In this document: positions 1 through 6,650 of the stretch, in pieces
How the letters are laid out: each line of letters starts with the position of its first letter
Numbering within the stretch: position 1 is the stretch's first letter
Source: Eubacteriaceae bacterium
GTDB taxonomy: Bacteria > Bacillota > Clostridia > Peptostreptococcales > Anaerovoracaceae
Assembly (NCBI GenBank): GCA_022652985.1
Contig: JALCRY010000024.1
Span: 1-35,011 of the forward strand
Direction of reading: 5' to 3'
DNA length: 35,011 bases
Notes under the pieces: model-generated
Told to the model about the DNA's origin: nothing
The model's database searches: none
What the model saw: only the letters and a program-made list of their open reading frames with translations
Translations under genes and position numbers: made by a program

Positions 1-43
1 TAATCAAGCTACGGCAATGTATATAAATCAAGGAGGTAATAAT

Positions 44-421
44 ATGGCTACAAGATTTTTTAAATGTGAGATTTGCGGCAATGTCGTTCAGCTGGTAACG
101 GTAGGAGGAGGCCCTCTGGCATGCTGCGGAAAGCCGATGACTGAGCTTCAGCCTAATACAACGGATGCAGCTGTTGAAAAACACGTTCCTGCAGTTACTG
201 TTGACGGAAACAAGATCACTGTACAGGTAGGGGATACTCCTCATCCGATGGAAGAAAAGCATTTTATTCAGTGGATCTATGTTGAAGGCGGCGGCTGCGG
301 ACAGATCGCGTATTTCCAGCCGGGAGACGAGCCTAAGGCTGAATTCACAGTACCTTGCGGAAAGCCGAGCGCTGTATATGCATACTGCAATCTGCACGGA
401 CTCTGGAAGAAAGAACTCTAA
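44..421 (+). CDS. dfx: Desulfoferrodoxin (superoxide reductase, two-iron type)
   Basis: A 125-residue protein that reduces superoxide to hydrogen peroxide in the cytoplasm of anaerobes, without releasing oxygen as superoxide dismutase does. The N-terminal desulforedoxin domain has the rubredoxin-like iron ligands C8-x2-C11 and the adjacent pair C27-C28. The C-terminal neelaredoxin domain has the full catalytic iron set H47, H67, H73, C115 and H118, at the spacing known for this family. An earlier in-frame ATG at 17 is rejected because AGGAGG at 31-36 sits 7 bases before the ATG at 44. Only 43 bases of upstream sequence lie in the window, so its promoter and any PerR-type control cannot be judged. 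It is followed by an independent promoter for infC. The presence of all ligands supports a working two-center enzyme. Confidence 0.96.
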   Translation: MATRFFKCEICGNVVQLVTVGGGPLACCGKPMTELQPNTTDAAVEKHVPAVTVDGNKITVQVGDTPHPMEEKHFIQWIYVEGGGCGQIAYFQPGDEPKAEFTVPCGKPSAVYAYCNLHGLWKKEL

Positions 422-445
422 ATCATTGAAAAATCAATATTTGGC

Positions 446-474
446 TTGACACAGGCCGGGATGGATGATATAGT
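446..474 (+). promoter_or_regulatory. Sigma-A promoter of the infC-rpmI-rplT operon
   Basis: A -35 hexamer TTGACA (446-451) is followed by a 17-base spacer and the -10 hexamer TATAGT (469-474). This is a near-consensus vegetative promoter. Transcription should begin near 481, leaving a leader of roughly 150 bases before the infC start codon. Confidence 0.85.
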
Positions 475-480
475 ATTCGA

Positions 481-610
481 GTGATTGAAGAAGAAGTCAT
501 CCGCTTCTCACCTGTCGGCGCAAGCTTGACAAGGTCAAATATGATCTAACTGCACAATGTTGTGCATTATTTAAGCGGATAAGACTCTTATCCGCTTTTT
601 ATTTTAATGA
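481..610 (+). promoter_or_regulatory. infC/L20-type attenuator leader RNA
   Basis: The leader contains mutually exclusive hairpins. ATCCGCTT at 499-506 is exactly complementary to AAGCGGAT at 573-580, forming an antiterminator. AAGCGGATAAG at 573-583 can instead pair with CTTATCCGCTT at 587-597, giving an 11-base-pair terminator stem with a T-rich tail. A further perfect hairpin TGCACAA/TTGTGCA lies at 551-566, and CCTGTC near 511 can pair with GACAAGG near 528. This architecture matches known Firmicutes infC leaders, in which ribosomal protein L20 controls the operon; that L20 is the ligand here is inference from the family and gene order. Confidence 0.8.
573..606 (+). terminator. Regulated terminator in the infC leader
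   Basis: A perfect 11-base-pair stem (573-583 with 587-597) with a 3-base loop is followed by TTTATTTTA. It lies upstream of infC, not downstream of a gene. Its left arm is also the partner of the upstream antiterminator sequence at 499-506, so it should act as an attenuator. Confidence 0.85.
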
Positions 611-628
611 ATGGGGAGGTGCAAGACC

Positions 629-1159
629 ATTAGTAAAGAGACCACATTGATCAATGAAGATATCCGTGCAAACGAATTGAGGATCATAAGCGGCGACGGT
701 GAACAGCTCGGAGTCATGAGCAGATCCGAAGCTTTGGCTTTGGCTGAAGAAAAAAATCTGGATCTGGTTTGTGTTTCACCGAATGCAAAACCGCCGGTAT
801 GCAAAATACTGGATTACGGAAAGTATCGTTACGAGCTTCAGAAAAAAGAGAAGGAAGCGAAGAAAAAACAGCATACTACGGAAGTGAAAGAAATAAGACT
901 GTCTGTATTTATTGACGGACATGACGTGCAGGTCAAGGCTAAAACTGCGTCAAAATTCCTGCAGAACGGCGACAAAGTAAAAGTCAGTCTTAGATTCAGA
1001 GGAAGAGAAAGAGACTACAAAGACAAGGGCTTTGATGTAATGAATCAGTTCGCCGAAGAAGTAAGCGAGTTCGCGGACATCGAAAAGAGGCCGAAGTTCG
1101 AAGGACGCAGTCTCATCATGTTCTTGACACCTAAGTCCGACAACAAAAAGAAGAAATAG
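629..1159 (+). CDS. infC: Translation initiation factor IF-3, with AUU start codon
   Basis: IF-3 binds the 30S subunit, blocks premature 50S joining and proofreads the start codon. The protein is 176 residues, a usual length. The N-terminal domain contains the conserved stretch KPPVCKILDYGKYRYE, a lysine-rich linker follows, and the C-terminal domain has the EIRLS and GDKVKVSLRFRGRE elements. The start chosen is ATT at 629: GGGGAGG (613-619) lies 9 bases before it, while the only nearby in-frame ATG (611) falls on the Shine-Dalgarno itself and has no ribosome site. An AUU start is the hallmark of infC because IF-3 discriminates against it and so limits its own translation. It is the first gene of infC-rpmI-rplT and is preceded by an attenuator leader. 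Confidence 0.96.
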   Translation: MSKETTLINEDIRANELRIISGDGEQLGVMSRSEALALAEEKNLDLVCVSPNAKPPVCKILDYGKYRYELQKKEKEAKKKQHTTEVKEIRLSVFIDGHDVQVKAKTASKFLQNGDKVKVSLRFRGRERDYKDKGFDVMNQFAEEVSEFADIEKRPKFEGRSLIMFLTPKSDNKKKK

Positions 1160-1199
1160 CGGGCATATAAAACCATCAATAATTTAGGAGGAAATAATA

Positions 1200-1400
1200 A
1201 TGGCAGGAAATAAGATGAAGTCTCACAGAGGCGCATGCAAAAGATTTAAAGTGACAGGTTCCGGAAAATTAAAGAGGAACAAGGCATACAAAGGCCATAT
1301 CCTTACAAAGAAGAGTCAGAAGAGAAAAAGAGGCCTGAGAAAGGCAACGACTCTGACGTCAGCGGATGAGAAGAGAATCAAGAATTCAATGGGAAGATAA
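1200..1400 (+). CDS. rpmI: 50S ribosomal protein L35 (bL35)
   Basis: A 66-residue, lysine- and arginine-rich protein with the L35 N-terminal signature [19 protein letters not shown] and the usual full length. It is a structural component of the large subunit. AGGAGG lies just before the ATG. It sits in the invariant order infC-rpmI-rplT, 40 bases after infC and 18 before rplT, and is controlled with them by the leader at 481-610. Confidence 0.98.
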   Translation: MAGNKMKSHRGACKRFKVTGSGKLKRNKAYKGHILTKKSQKRKRGLRKATTLTSADEKRIKNSMGR

Positions 1401-1418
1401 TGTAAGGAGGAAACAGAA

Positions 1419-1784
1419 ATGGCAAGAGTAAAGAAGGGCGTAAACGCGCATAAAAGACATAAAAAAGTACTGAAGCAGGCGAAGGGCTTCTACGGTTCAA
1501 AGAGTAAGATATTCAGAGCAGCTAATCCGGCTGTTATGAGATCGCTCAGAAGTGCTCAGATGGGCAGAAAGCTCAAGAAGAGACAGTACAGACAGATGTG
1601 GATCGCCAGGATCAACGCAGGTGCAAGAGCGAACGGCATCTCGTACAGCAGACTGATGAACGGTCTCAAAATCAGGGGAATCGACATCAACAGAAAGATG
1701 CTTTCGGAAATGGCCATCAATGACCAGGCTGCATTTGCAAAGCTCTGCGAAACAGCTAAAGAAGCAGTTGAAGCAGCTAAATAA
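1419..1784 (+). CDS. rplT: 50S ribosomal protein L20 (bL20)
   Basis: A 121-residue basic protein beginning [16 protein letters not shown], the long N-terminal extension that binds 23S rRNA. The conserved segment [13 protein letters not shown] and the globular C-terminal part are present. L20 is an early assembly protein of the large subunit and in other Firmicutes is the autogenous regulator that binds the infC leader. AAGGAGG precedes the start. The gene is closed by a strong intrinsic terminator, so it is the last gene of the operon. Confidence 0.98.
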   Translation: MARVKKGVNAHKRHKKVLKQAKGFYGSKSKIFRAANPAVMRSLRSAQMGRKLKKRQYRQMWIARINAGARANGISYSRLMNGLKIRGIDINRKMLSEMAINDQAAFAKLCETAKEAVEAAK

Positions 1785-1796
1785 ATATAACAAAAC

Positions 1797-1835
1797 AACC
1801 TCCGAATCCGGAATACGGTCCGGAGGTTTTAACTT
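1797..1835 (+). terminator. Intrinsic terminator after rplT
   Basis: AACCTCCG (1797-1804) pairs with CGGAGGTT (1821-1828) around a loop containing a short inner CCG/CGG pair, followed by a T-rich tract. It ends the infC operon. Confidence 0.85.
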
Positions 1836-1859
1836 TTACTGAGAAAGAGAGGATCGATC

Positions 1860-2813
1860 ATGAAGATAGTATGTCTGGAACCGCTTGCAGTAGATGAACA
1901 AATCGTTCAGGATCTTATGGCTGATATGAAGAACGAAGGCCATGAGTTCGTTTATTACACTGAAAAGAAAGCCGACGCGGCATCTCTGATCGAAAGAGGA
2001 AGAGACGCTGATATTATAATTGATGATAATACGCCTCTCACCGCTGAGACGATAAACGGTTTCGAAAAAGCGAAGTATATCGCTGTGGCATTCACGGGTG
2101 TCGATCATGTCGATCTTGACGCCTGCAGAGCGAAGGGGATCAGCGTCAGCAATGCGGCGGGATATTCGACTAACGGCGTCGCGGAGCTGGTATTCGGCCT
2201 TATCATAAGTCTGTACAGAAATATAATTCCGTGCGACGGCAGGGTACGTACGGGCGGAACGAAAGACGGACTGGTCGGCCCTGAAATGAAAGGCAAGACG
2301 CTCGGCGTCATCGGCACGGGCGCGATAGGGATGAGAGTTATCGAGATCGCCAAGGTTTTCGGATGCAGCATCATCGCTTTCAGCAGGACGGAAAAACCGG
2401 AAGCACTGGCTATGGGCGTGAAATATGTGTCGCTTGACGAGCTGATGAGAAGCAGCGATATTATTACGCTTCATACGCCTAATAATGCCGAAACCAGAGG
2501 ACTTATCGGGAAGGACAAAATAGCGCTTATGAAGAAGACCGCAGTATTCATCAACTGCGCCAGAGGACCTATAGTGGATAACGCCGCACTGGCGGATGCG
2601 CTGAACAGAGGAGCGATAGCCGGCGCCGGAATCGATGTCTTTGACATGGAGCCTCCGATACCGGAGGATTATCCTCTTGTAAGTGCAAAAAACACAGTCC
2701 TGACTCCTCATGTGGCTTTCGCGACAGATGAGGCTATGATAATAAGAGCAGAGATAACAGCCGACAATGTAAGACACTATCTGAACGGTGATCAGATAAA
2801 TGTTATCCTGTGA
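1860..2813 (+). CDS. D-isomer-specific 2-hydroxyacid dehydrogenase
   Basis: A 317-residue oxidoreductase that interconverts a D-2-hydroxyacid and its 2-oxoacid with a nicotinamide cofactor. The Rossmann glycine motif GTGAIG is at 152-157. The catalytic triad is R235 (in NCARGPIV), E264 (in FDMEPP) and H284 (in TPHVAF), all in the expected order. The end of the second strand of the Rossmann fold reads FSRT (174-177), with S175-R176 where NAD enzymes usually have Asp; by family precedent this could favour NADP(H), which is inference. The substrate (phosphoglycerate, hydroxypyruvate, lactate or similar) cannot be told from sequence. No C-terminal ACT domain is present, so it is not a long-type SerA. 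No own promoter was recognised; a GAGAGGA site precedes the ATG. The lipoprotein gene follows after 21 bases. Confidence 0.9.
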   Translation: MKIVCLEPLAVDEQIVQDLMADMKNEGHEFVYYTEKKADAASLIERGRDADIIIDDNTPLTAETINGFEKAKYIAVAFTGVDHVDLDACRAKGISVSNAAGYSTNGVAELVFGLIISLYRNIIPCDGRVRTGGTKDGLVGPEMKGKTLGVIGTGAIGMRVIEIAKVFGCSIIAFSRTEKPEALAMGVKYVSLDELMRSSDIITLHTPNNAETRGLIGKDKIALMKKTAVFINCARGPIVDNAALADALNRGAIAGAGIDVFDMEPPIPEDYPLVSAKNTVLTPHVAFATDEAMIIRAEITADNVRHYLNGDQINVIL

Positions 2814-2834
2814 TTCGGGAGGAATATATAATAT

Positions 2835-3938
2835 ATGAAATCTAAAAAAATCGCAGTACTGCTTTCATTGTGCCTGTCTGTATGTTTCCTTTTTACAGGA
2901 TGCGGAACACCGTATTCGGGATATAATCTGACAGACTACATCACTCCGGGCAAGTATAAAGGGCTGGAAGTGAAAGCGTATACGATAAAAATAACAGATA
3001 AACAGGTAAGCAGTGAAATAAATGACCGACTGAAAGCTGCGGCGACAACAAAAAAGGTGACTGCAGGCACAGTCAAAAAAGGCGACAAGATCAATATCGA
3101 CTATGTCGGAACGATAAAGGGAAAAACTTTTGACGGAGGCAGCGCCGAGGATCAGACGATAACGCTCGGCTCGTCGAATTATATCGACGGGTTCGACAAG
3201 GGACTGTACGGAACGAAGATAGGTTCGACTGTAAAGCTGCACCTCACGTTCCCGGATGATTACAGCACCGCGTCGCTCGCCGGCAAGGATGTCGTTTTCA
3301 AGGTGACGGTCAACTATAAGGAAAAGGCTGTAGTACCTGAGCTCGATAAGACTTTCGTAAAAAACAATTCGGATGAGACGACAGTTTCGGGATATAAGGC
3401 TTATATCAGGAAGGAACTGAAGAAAGAGAAGACGAAGACCGCGATACAGGCGCAGAAGGATTACCTCTGGAGCGTAGTGCTGAGCAACTTCAAACTCAAG
3501 AAAGACAGCAAAGGCGAATACAAGTATCCTGAGAAGGAAGTGGACCGCATTGTCGAATATATGACGGAGAAATATCAGAGCTATGCCGATCAGTACGGCA
3601 AATCTTTCGATCAGTTCCTTAAGGACAAGATGGGAATGAACGAAAAGAAGTTCAAAAAAATCGTCAAGGATACGGCAAGAACAGAAGTCAAGAAAGAAAT
3701 GGTGCTCTACTATATAGCCGATAAGCAGAATATCAAGGTCAGCAAGAAAGAGTACAAGCAGTATATTCAGGATGCGCTGGATAAACTCGGTTATACCGAG
3801 GCGCAGTTCAAGAGCAGCTACGGCGCAACATATGAAGATTATAACGGGGAAGATAACATCTGGTATGCGTGCTATCTGGCTAAAGTCGAGGATTATCTCC
3901 TGGATAATGCTAAAGTGGTGAGCAGGCTGCCGGACTGA
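2835..3938 (+). CDS. Trigger-factor-like FKBP peptidyl-prolyl isomerase lipoprotein
   Basis: A 367-residue predicted lipoprotein. Residues 1-22 are a signal peptide (KSKK basic start, hydrophobic core), and LFTGC places the lipidated cysteine at 23. Residues about 80-160 are an FKBP-type prolyl isomerase domain (GDKINIDYVGTIKGKTFDGG, then the YIDGFDKGL element). The remaining 200 residues are charged and helical and resemble the C-terminal chaperone arms of trigger factor, while the N-terminal ribosome-binding domain is missing and replaced by the export signal. It should therefore act as a foldase on the outer face of the membrane, a role related to PrsA; this is inference. GGGAGGA lies 11 bases before the ATG. 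It probably shares a transcript with the upstream dehydrogenase, without an obvious functional link, and ends at a terminator. Confidence 0.85.
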   Translation: MKSKKIAVLLSLCLSVCFLFTGCGTPYSGYNLTDYITPGKYKGLEVKAYTIKITDKQVSSEINDRLKAAATTKKVTAGTVKKGDKINIDYVGTIKGKTFDGGSAEDQTITLGSSNYIDGFDKGLYGTKIGSTVKLHLTFPDDYSTASLAGKDVVFKVTVNYKEKAVVPELDKTFVKNNSDETTVSGYKAYIRKELKKEKTKTAIQAQKDYLWSVVLSNFKLKKDSKGEYKYPEKEVDRIVEYMTEKYQSYADQYGKSFDQFLKDKMGMNEKKFKKIVKDTARTEVKKEMVLYYIADKQNIKVSKKEYKQYIQDALDKLGYTEAQFKSSYGATYEDYNGEDNIWYACYLAKVEDYLLDNAKVVSRLPD

Positions 3939-3955
3939 CCGGACAGCAGAGAAGC

Positions 3956-3992
3956 ATCTTCGGGGCGTGACGTCCCGGAGATCACTTTTTTT
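3956..3992 (+). terminator. Intrinsic terminator after the FKBP lipoprotein gene
   Basis: ATCTTCGGG (3956-3964) pairs with CCCGGAGAT (3974-3982), nine pairs with one G-U, followed by CACTTTTTTT. Confidence 0.85.
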
Positions 3993-4027
3993 AACGTTCA
4001 GGTGACAACATTTATATTTGTGATGCC

Positions 4028-4056
4028 TTGTTAGCAACCACAATATGTAGTAAAAT
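4028..4056 (+). promoter_or_regulatory. Promoter of nrdR-cmk with NrdR-box-like operator in the spacer
   Basis: TTGTTA (4028-4033), a 17-base spacer and TAAAAT (4051-4056) form a sigma-A type promoter. The spacer contains CAATATGTAG (4041-4050). Aligned to the published NrdR-box consensus acaCwAtATaTwGtgt (recalled, not searched), the 16 bases at 4038-4053 match 12 positions, including the inner C, ATAT-like core and G. This would suit autorepression by NrdR. Confidence 0.6.
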
Positions 4057-4102
4057 GATTTAGTTGATCAGAGAAGAGTTGTGCTTTGTCGGGAGGTTGT
4101 GC

Positions 4103-4609
4103 ATGCGTTGTCCATTTTGTGAAAATGATGATACTAAAGTAATAGATTCGAGACATACTGAGGATGGTCATGCGATCAGACGCAGGCGTGAATGTGAAAA
4201 GTGCGGGAAGCGCTTCACTACTTATGAAAAAGTTGAGGAGCAGCTTCTTGTTGTTATTAAGAAGGACGGGAGCCGTCAGGCTTTTGACAGGAGCAAGATC
4301 CTGGCAGGCATAGTCAAGGCCTGTGAAAAGAGGCCCGTATCATACGCCGACATGGAAAATGTCGTTGATGAAATAGAACGCGGGCTCAACAACACGATGG
4401 AGAAGGAAATCAAGAGTACCTTTATCGGTGAACTTGTGATGGACAGATTAAAGGATCTGGATGAAGTTTCCTATGTGCGTTTTGCATCGGTATACAGACA
4501 GTTTACTGATGTGAGCACGTTTATTTCCGAGATCGAGAAGATGCTCGGCAGCAAGAAAAAATCCCTTCATCCTGACAGCAAAGAAGAAGACGGGGAGAAA
4601 CGTAAATGA
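4103..4609 (+). CDS. nrdR: NrdR, repressor of ribonucleotide reductase genes
   Basis: A 168-residue regulator that senses ATP/dATP and represses nrd operons. The N-terminal zinc ribbon has C3-x2-C6 and C31-x2-C34, with the family signature [17 protein letters not shown]. An ATP-cone follows at about 49-139 ([18 protein letters not shown] onward). The start at 4103 is preferred over the in-frame ATG at 4064 because GGGAGG at 4091-4096 precedes it and the protein then begins MRCPFC as in all relatives. Its last codons overlap cmk by four bases (ATGA). No ribonucleotide reductase gene is in the window. A NrdR-box-like element lies in its own promoter. Confidence 0.97.
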   Translation: MRCPFCENDDTKVIDSRHTEDGHAIRRRRECEKCGKRFTTYEKVEEQLLVVIKKDGSRQAFDRSKILAGIVKACEKRPVSYADMENVVDEIERGLNNTMEKEIKSTFIGELVMDRLKDLDEVSYVRFASVYRQFTDVSTFISEIEKMLGSKKKSLHPDSKEEDGEKRK

Positions 4610-5253
4610 TCAGAATCGCAATAGACGGCCCGGGAGGTGCTGGCAAGTCTACGATAGCCAAGGCTGTGGCGAAGGAGCTCGGGATCGACTATATAGATAC
4701 CGGCGCCATGTACAGAGCAGTCGGATATAAGATGAAAAAAGAAGGCATCAGTGTTGATGATGAAAAGAGAGTCGGCGCGATGCTTGAACATACAGAGATA
4801 GATTTTTCGGGAGGAGATACACTGCTGGACGGGACTGTGGTGAACGAAGAGATAAGGACTCCTGAAATAGCTGCAGCGGCGTCTGCCTGCGCAGCGCTGC
4901 CGGCTGTCAGATCAAAACTGGTGGATCTGCAGCGCCGGATGGCGCAGACAAAAAGTGTCATTATGGACGGCCGCGATATCGGAACCAATGTACTTACTGA
5001 TGCAGAGTTCAAGTTTTATATGACTGCATCGGCTGAAGAAAGAGCAAAGCGCAGATTTGACGAGCTGATCGCAAAGGGGGACAGCGTCAGATATGAAGAC
5101 GTTTTGAAAGATATCGAGGAACGTGACAGAAACGATATGACAAGAAAGCTGAATCCGCTGCGCAAAGCGGAGGACGCGATTGAGCTCGATACGACAAGCA
5201 TGTCCATAAGTGAGGTTACTGACAGGATCGTATCGGAAATCAAAAGAGGCTGA
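4606..5253 (+). CDS. cmk: Cytidylate kinase
   Basis: A 215-residue nucleoside monophosphate kinase that converts (d)CMP to (d)CDP with ATP, supplying CTP and dCTP. The P-loop GPGGAGKST is at 8-16, followed by [12 protein letters not shown] for the CMP pocket, and the conserved [10 protein letters not shown] and [13 protein letters not shown] segments are present. The length is typical of the short cytosolic form, with no fusion to ribosomal protein S1 or IspH as found in some Clostridia. It overlaps nrdR by four bases, so the two are translationally coupled; pairing NrdR with a pyrimidine nucleotide kinase makes sense for deoxynucleotide supply. Confidence 0.97.
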   Translation: MIRIAIDGPGGAGKSTIAKAVAKELGIDYIDTGAMYRAVGYKMKKEGISVDDEKRVGAMLEHTEIDFSGGDTLLDGTVVNEEIRTPEIAAAASACAALPAVRSKLVDLQRRMAQTKSVIMDGRDIGTNVLTDAEFKFYMTASAEERAKRRFDELIAKGDSVRYEDVLKDIEERDRNDMTRKLNPLRKAEDAIELDTTSMSISEVTDRIVSEIKRG

Positions 5254-5276
5254 GAAGCGGAACGGAGATTTGAATA

Positions 5277-6518
5277 ATGGCTGTATTTATACCATTCAGG
5301 GCTGTGAGGCCCAATGTTGAACTTGCGGATAAAGTTGCGGCGCCGCCTTATGACGTGGTCGACGGCGAGGAAGCAAGAAGGATCGCTGATGCCGATCCGT
5401 ATTCTTTTTTGCATATTACAAGGTCGGAAGTGGATCTTCCGGAAGATGCGGATCCTTATGCCGGCGCTGTATATAAAAAAGCAAAAAAGAATATTGAGCA
5501 TTATCTCAGCAGCAGCATCCTTTTTGAAGAAACAAAACCGATGTATTACATATACCGCATCACAGCGGACGGGATCAGCCAGACCGGCATCGCCGGCTGT
5601 GTGTCCATAGATGAATATAACGACGGCACAATAAAGAAGCACGAAGTTACACTTCTGGAAAAAGAGGTGGACAGAACTACTCATTTCGATGTCTGCGGTT
5701 TCGATACGGAGCCGGTCCTGCTGACGTACAGACATGATGCGAGGATAGATAAGATGATAGGCGGCTTCATCACCGGCAACCATCCGGAATACAGTTTTAC
5801 GGATGCGAATGAAGTCACACATGAGGTATGGGTGATATCGGATGACAATATCATTTCTGGTCTGACAGGGCTGTTTGCATCTGTTCCGGATCTGTATATC
5901 GCCGACGGACATCACAGAAGCGCTTCGGCTGCTTCAGTGGGATTTAAAAAACGAGAGGAACATCCCGGCTATGACGGCAGCGAGGATTTCAATTATTTTA
6001 TGGCAGTGCTTTTCCCGGATGATCAGCTGAGGATACTTGGATACAACAGGGTCATAAAAGGACTCGACGGAAATACTGAGGAAGAGTTCCTGCAGAAGGT
6101 CCGTAACATGGGATTCAGGGTCGAAGAGGCTGAAGGCGCATTCGTGCCACAGGAGAAACACATTTTCGGTATGTGTCTCGAGGGGAAATGGTACAGCCTT
6201 ACTGCAGAGGAACGTCTGGCAGGCGATGATATAATCGGCAGCCTGGATGTCACGATACTGCAGAAAAATATCCTGGCGCCTATCCTGGGGATTTTTGATC
6301 CGAGAGCGGATCACAGGATAGATTTTGTCGGAGGAAGCGAGGGACCGGGACGTCTGCAGGAGCTGACGGAAGGCGCTTATGATGTTGCTTTTTCGCTGAA
6401 TCCTGTACTGCTGGAAGAAATAATGACTGTAGCTGACGAGGGAAAGATCATGCCGCCTAAGTCGACATGGTTTGATCCCAAGCCGGCCAGCGGACTTTTC
6501 ATGCATCATATAGGCTGA
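5277..6518 (+). CDS. DUF1015 family protein of unknown function
   Basis: A 413-residue protein of the DUF1015 family. Recognisable features are the N-terminal PFRAVRPN and APPYDVV motifs and the segment ADGHHR (D210, G211, H212, H213, R214), the most conserved part of the family. This DGHHR loop recalls the phosphotransfer loop of ParB/SerK-like proteins, and DUF1015 genes often sit near serine-biosynthesis genes in other genomes; both points are from general knowledge and do not prove a function. No signal peptide or membrane segment is seen, so it is cytosolic. It lies 23 bases after cmk with ACGGAG before the start, and so probably belongs to the nrdR-cmk transcript. No terminator was seen after it, but a strong new promoter for radC begins 28 bases downstream. 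Confidence 0.85.
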   Translation: MAVFIPFRAVRPNVELADKVAAPPYDVVDGEEARRIADADPYSFLHITRSEVDLPEDADPYAGAVYKKAKKNIEHYLSSSILFEETKPMYYIYRITADGISQTGIAGCVSIDEYNDGTIKKHEVTLLEKEVDRTTHFDVCGFDTEPVLLTYRHDARIDKMIGGFITGNHPEYSFTDANEVTHEVWVISDDNIISGLTGLFASVPDLYIADGHHRSASAASVGFKKREEHPGYDGSEDFNYFMAVLFPDDQLRILGYNRVIKGLDGNTEEEFLQKVRNMGFRVEEAEGAFVPQEKHIFGMCLEGKWYSLTAEERLAGDDIIGSLDVTILQKNILAPILGIFDPRADHRIDFVGGSEGPGRLQELTEGAYDVAFSLNPVLLEEIMTVADEGKIMPPKSTWFDPKPASGLFMHHIG

Positions 6519-6546
6519 AGGAACCGAATATAATAGATCGAAGGCA

Positions 6547-6575
6547 TTGAACCATTTACTAAAAAATGGTATAAT
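6547..6575 (+). promoter_or_regulatory. Sigma-A promoter of the radC-mreBCD-mrdA-minD operon, with palindromic spacer
   Basis: TTGAAC (6547-6552), a 17-base spacer, and a perfect TATAAT (6570-6575). The spacer carries the inverted repeat ACCATTT (6551-6557) / AAATGGT (6564-6570), seven perfect pairs with a 6-base gap, which spans almost the entire space between the hexamers and could be an operator. Confidence 0.85.
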
Positions 6576-6650
6576 TTATTCCGACTTTTTATGTTGTTAT
6601 CACGATTCCGGACCGTCCGCTCGCGCCTGAAAGGCAGAACGGAGGAAGAG

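Noticed and set aside
611-628. ATG at 611 as the infC start
   Set aside because: It overlaps the GGGGAGG ribosome site that correctly serves the ATT at 629, and IF3 proteins do not have the six extra residues.
1836-2777. Long minus-strand open frame opposite the 2-hydroxyacid dehydrogenase
   Set aside because: Its translation is rich in Cys, Arg, His and Tyr without recognisable motifs; it is the complementary shadow of a well-supported plus-strand gene.
2865-4043. 392-codon minus-strand open frame opposite the FKBP lipoprotein
   Set aside because: No ribosome site or family features; it mirrors a plus-strand gene with clear signal peptide and FKBP domain and runs across its terminator.
5016-5915. 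299-codon minus-strand open frame opposite cmk and the DUF1015 gene
   Set aside because: It spans two real genes on the other strand and has no motifs.
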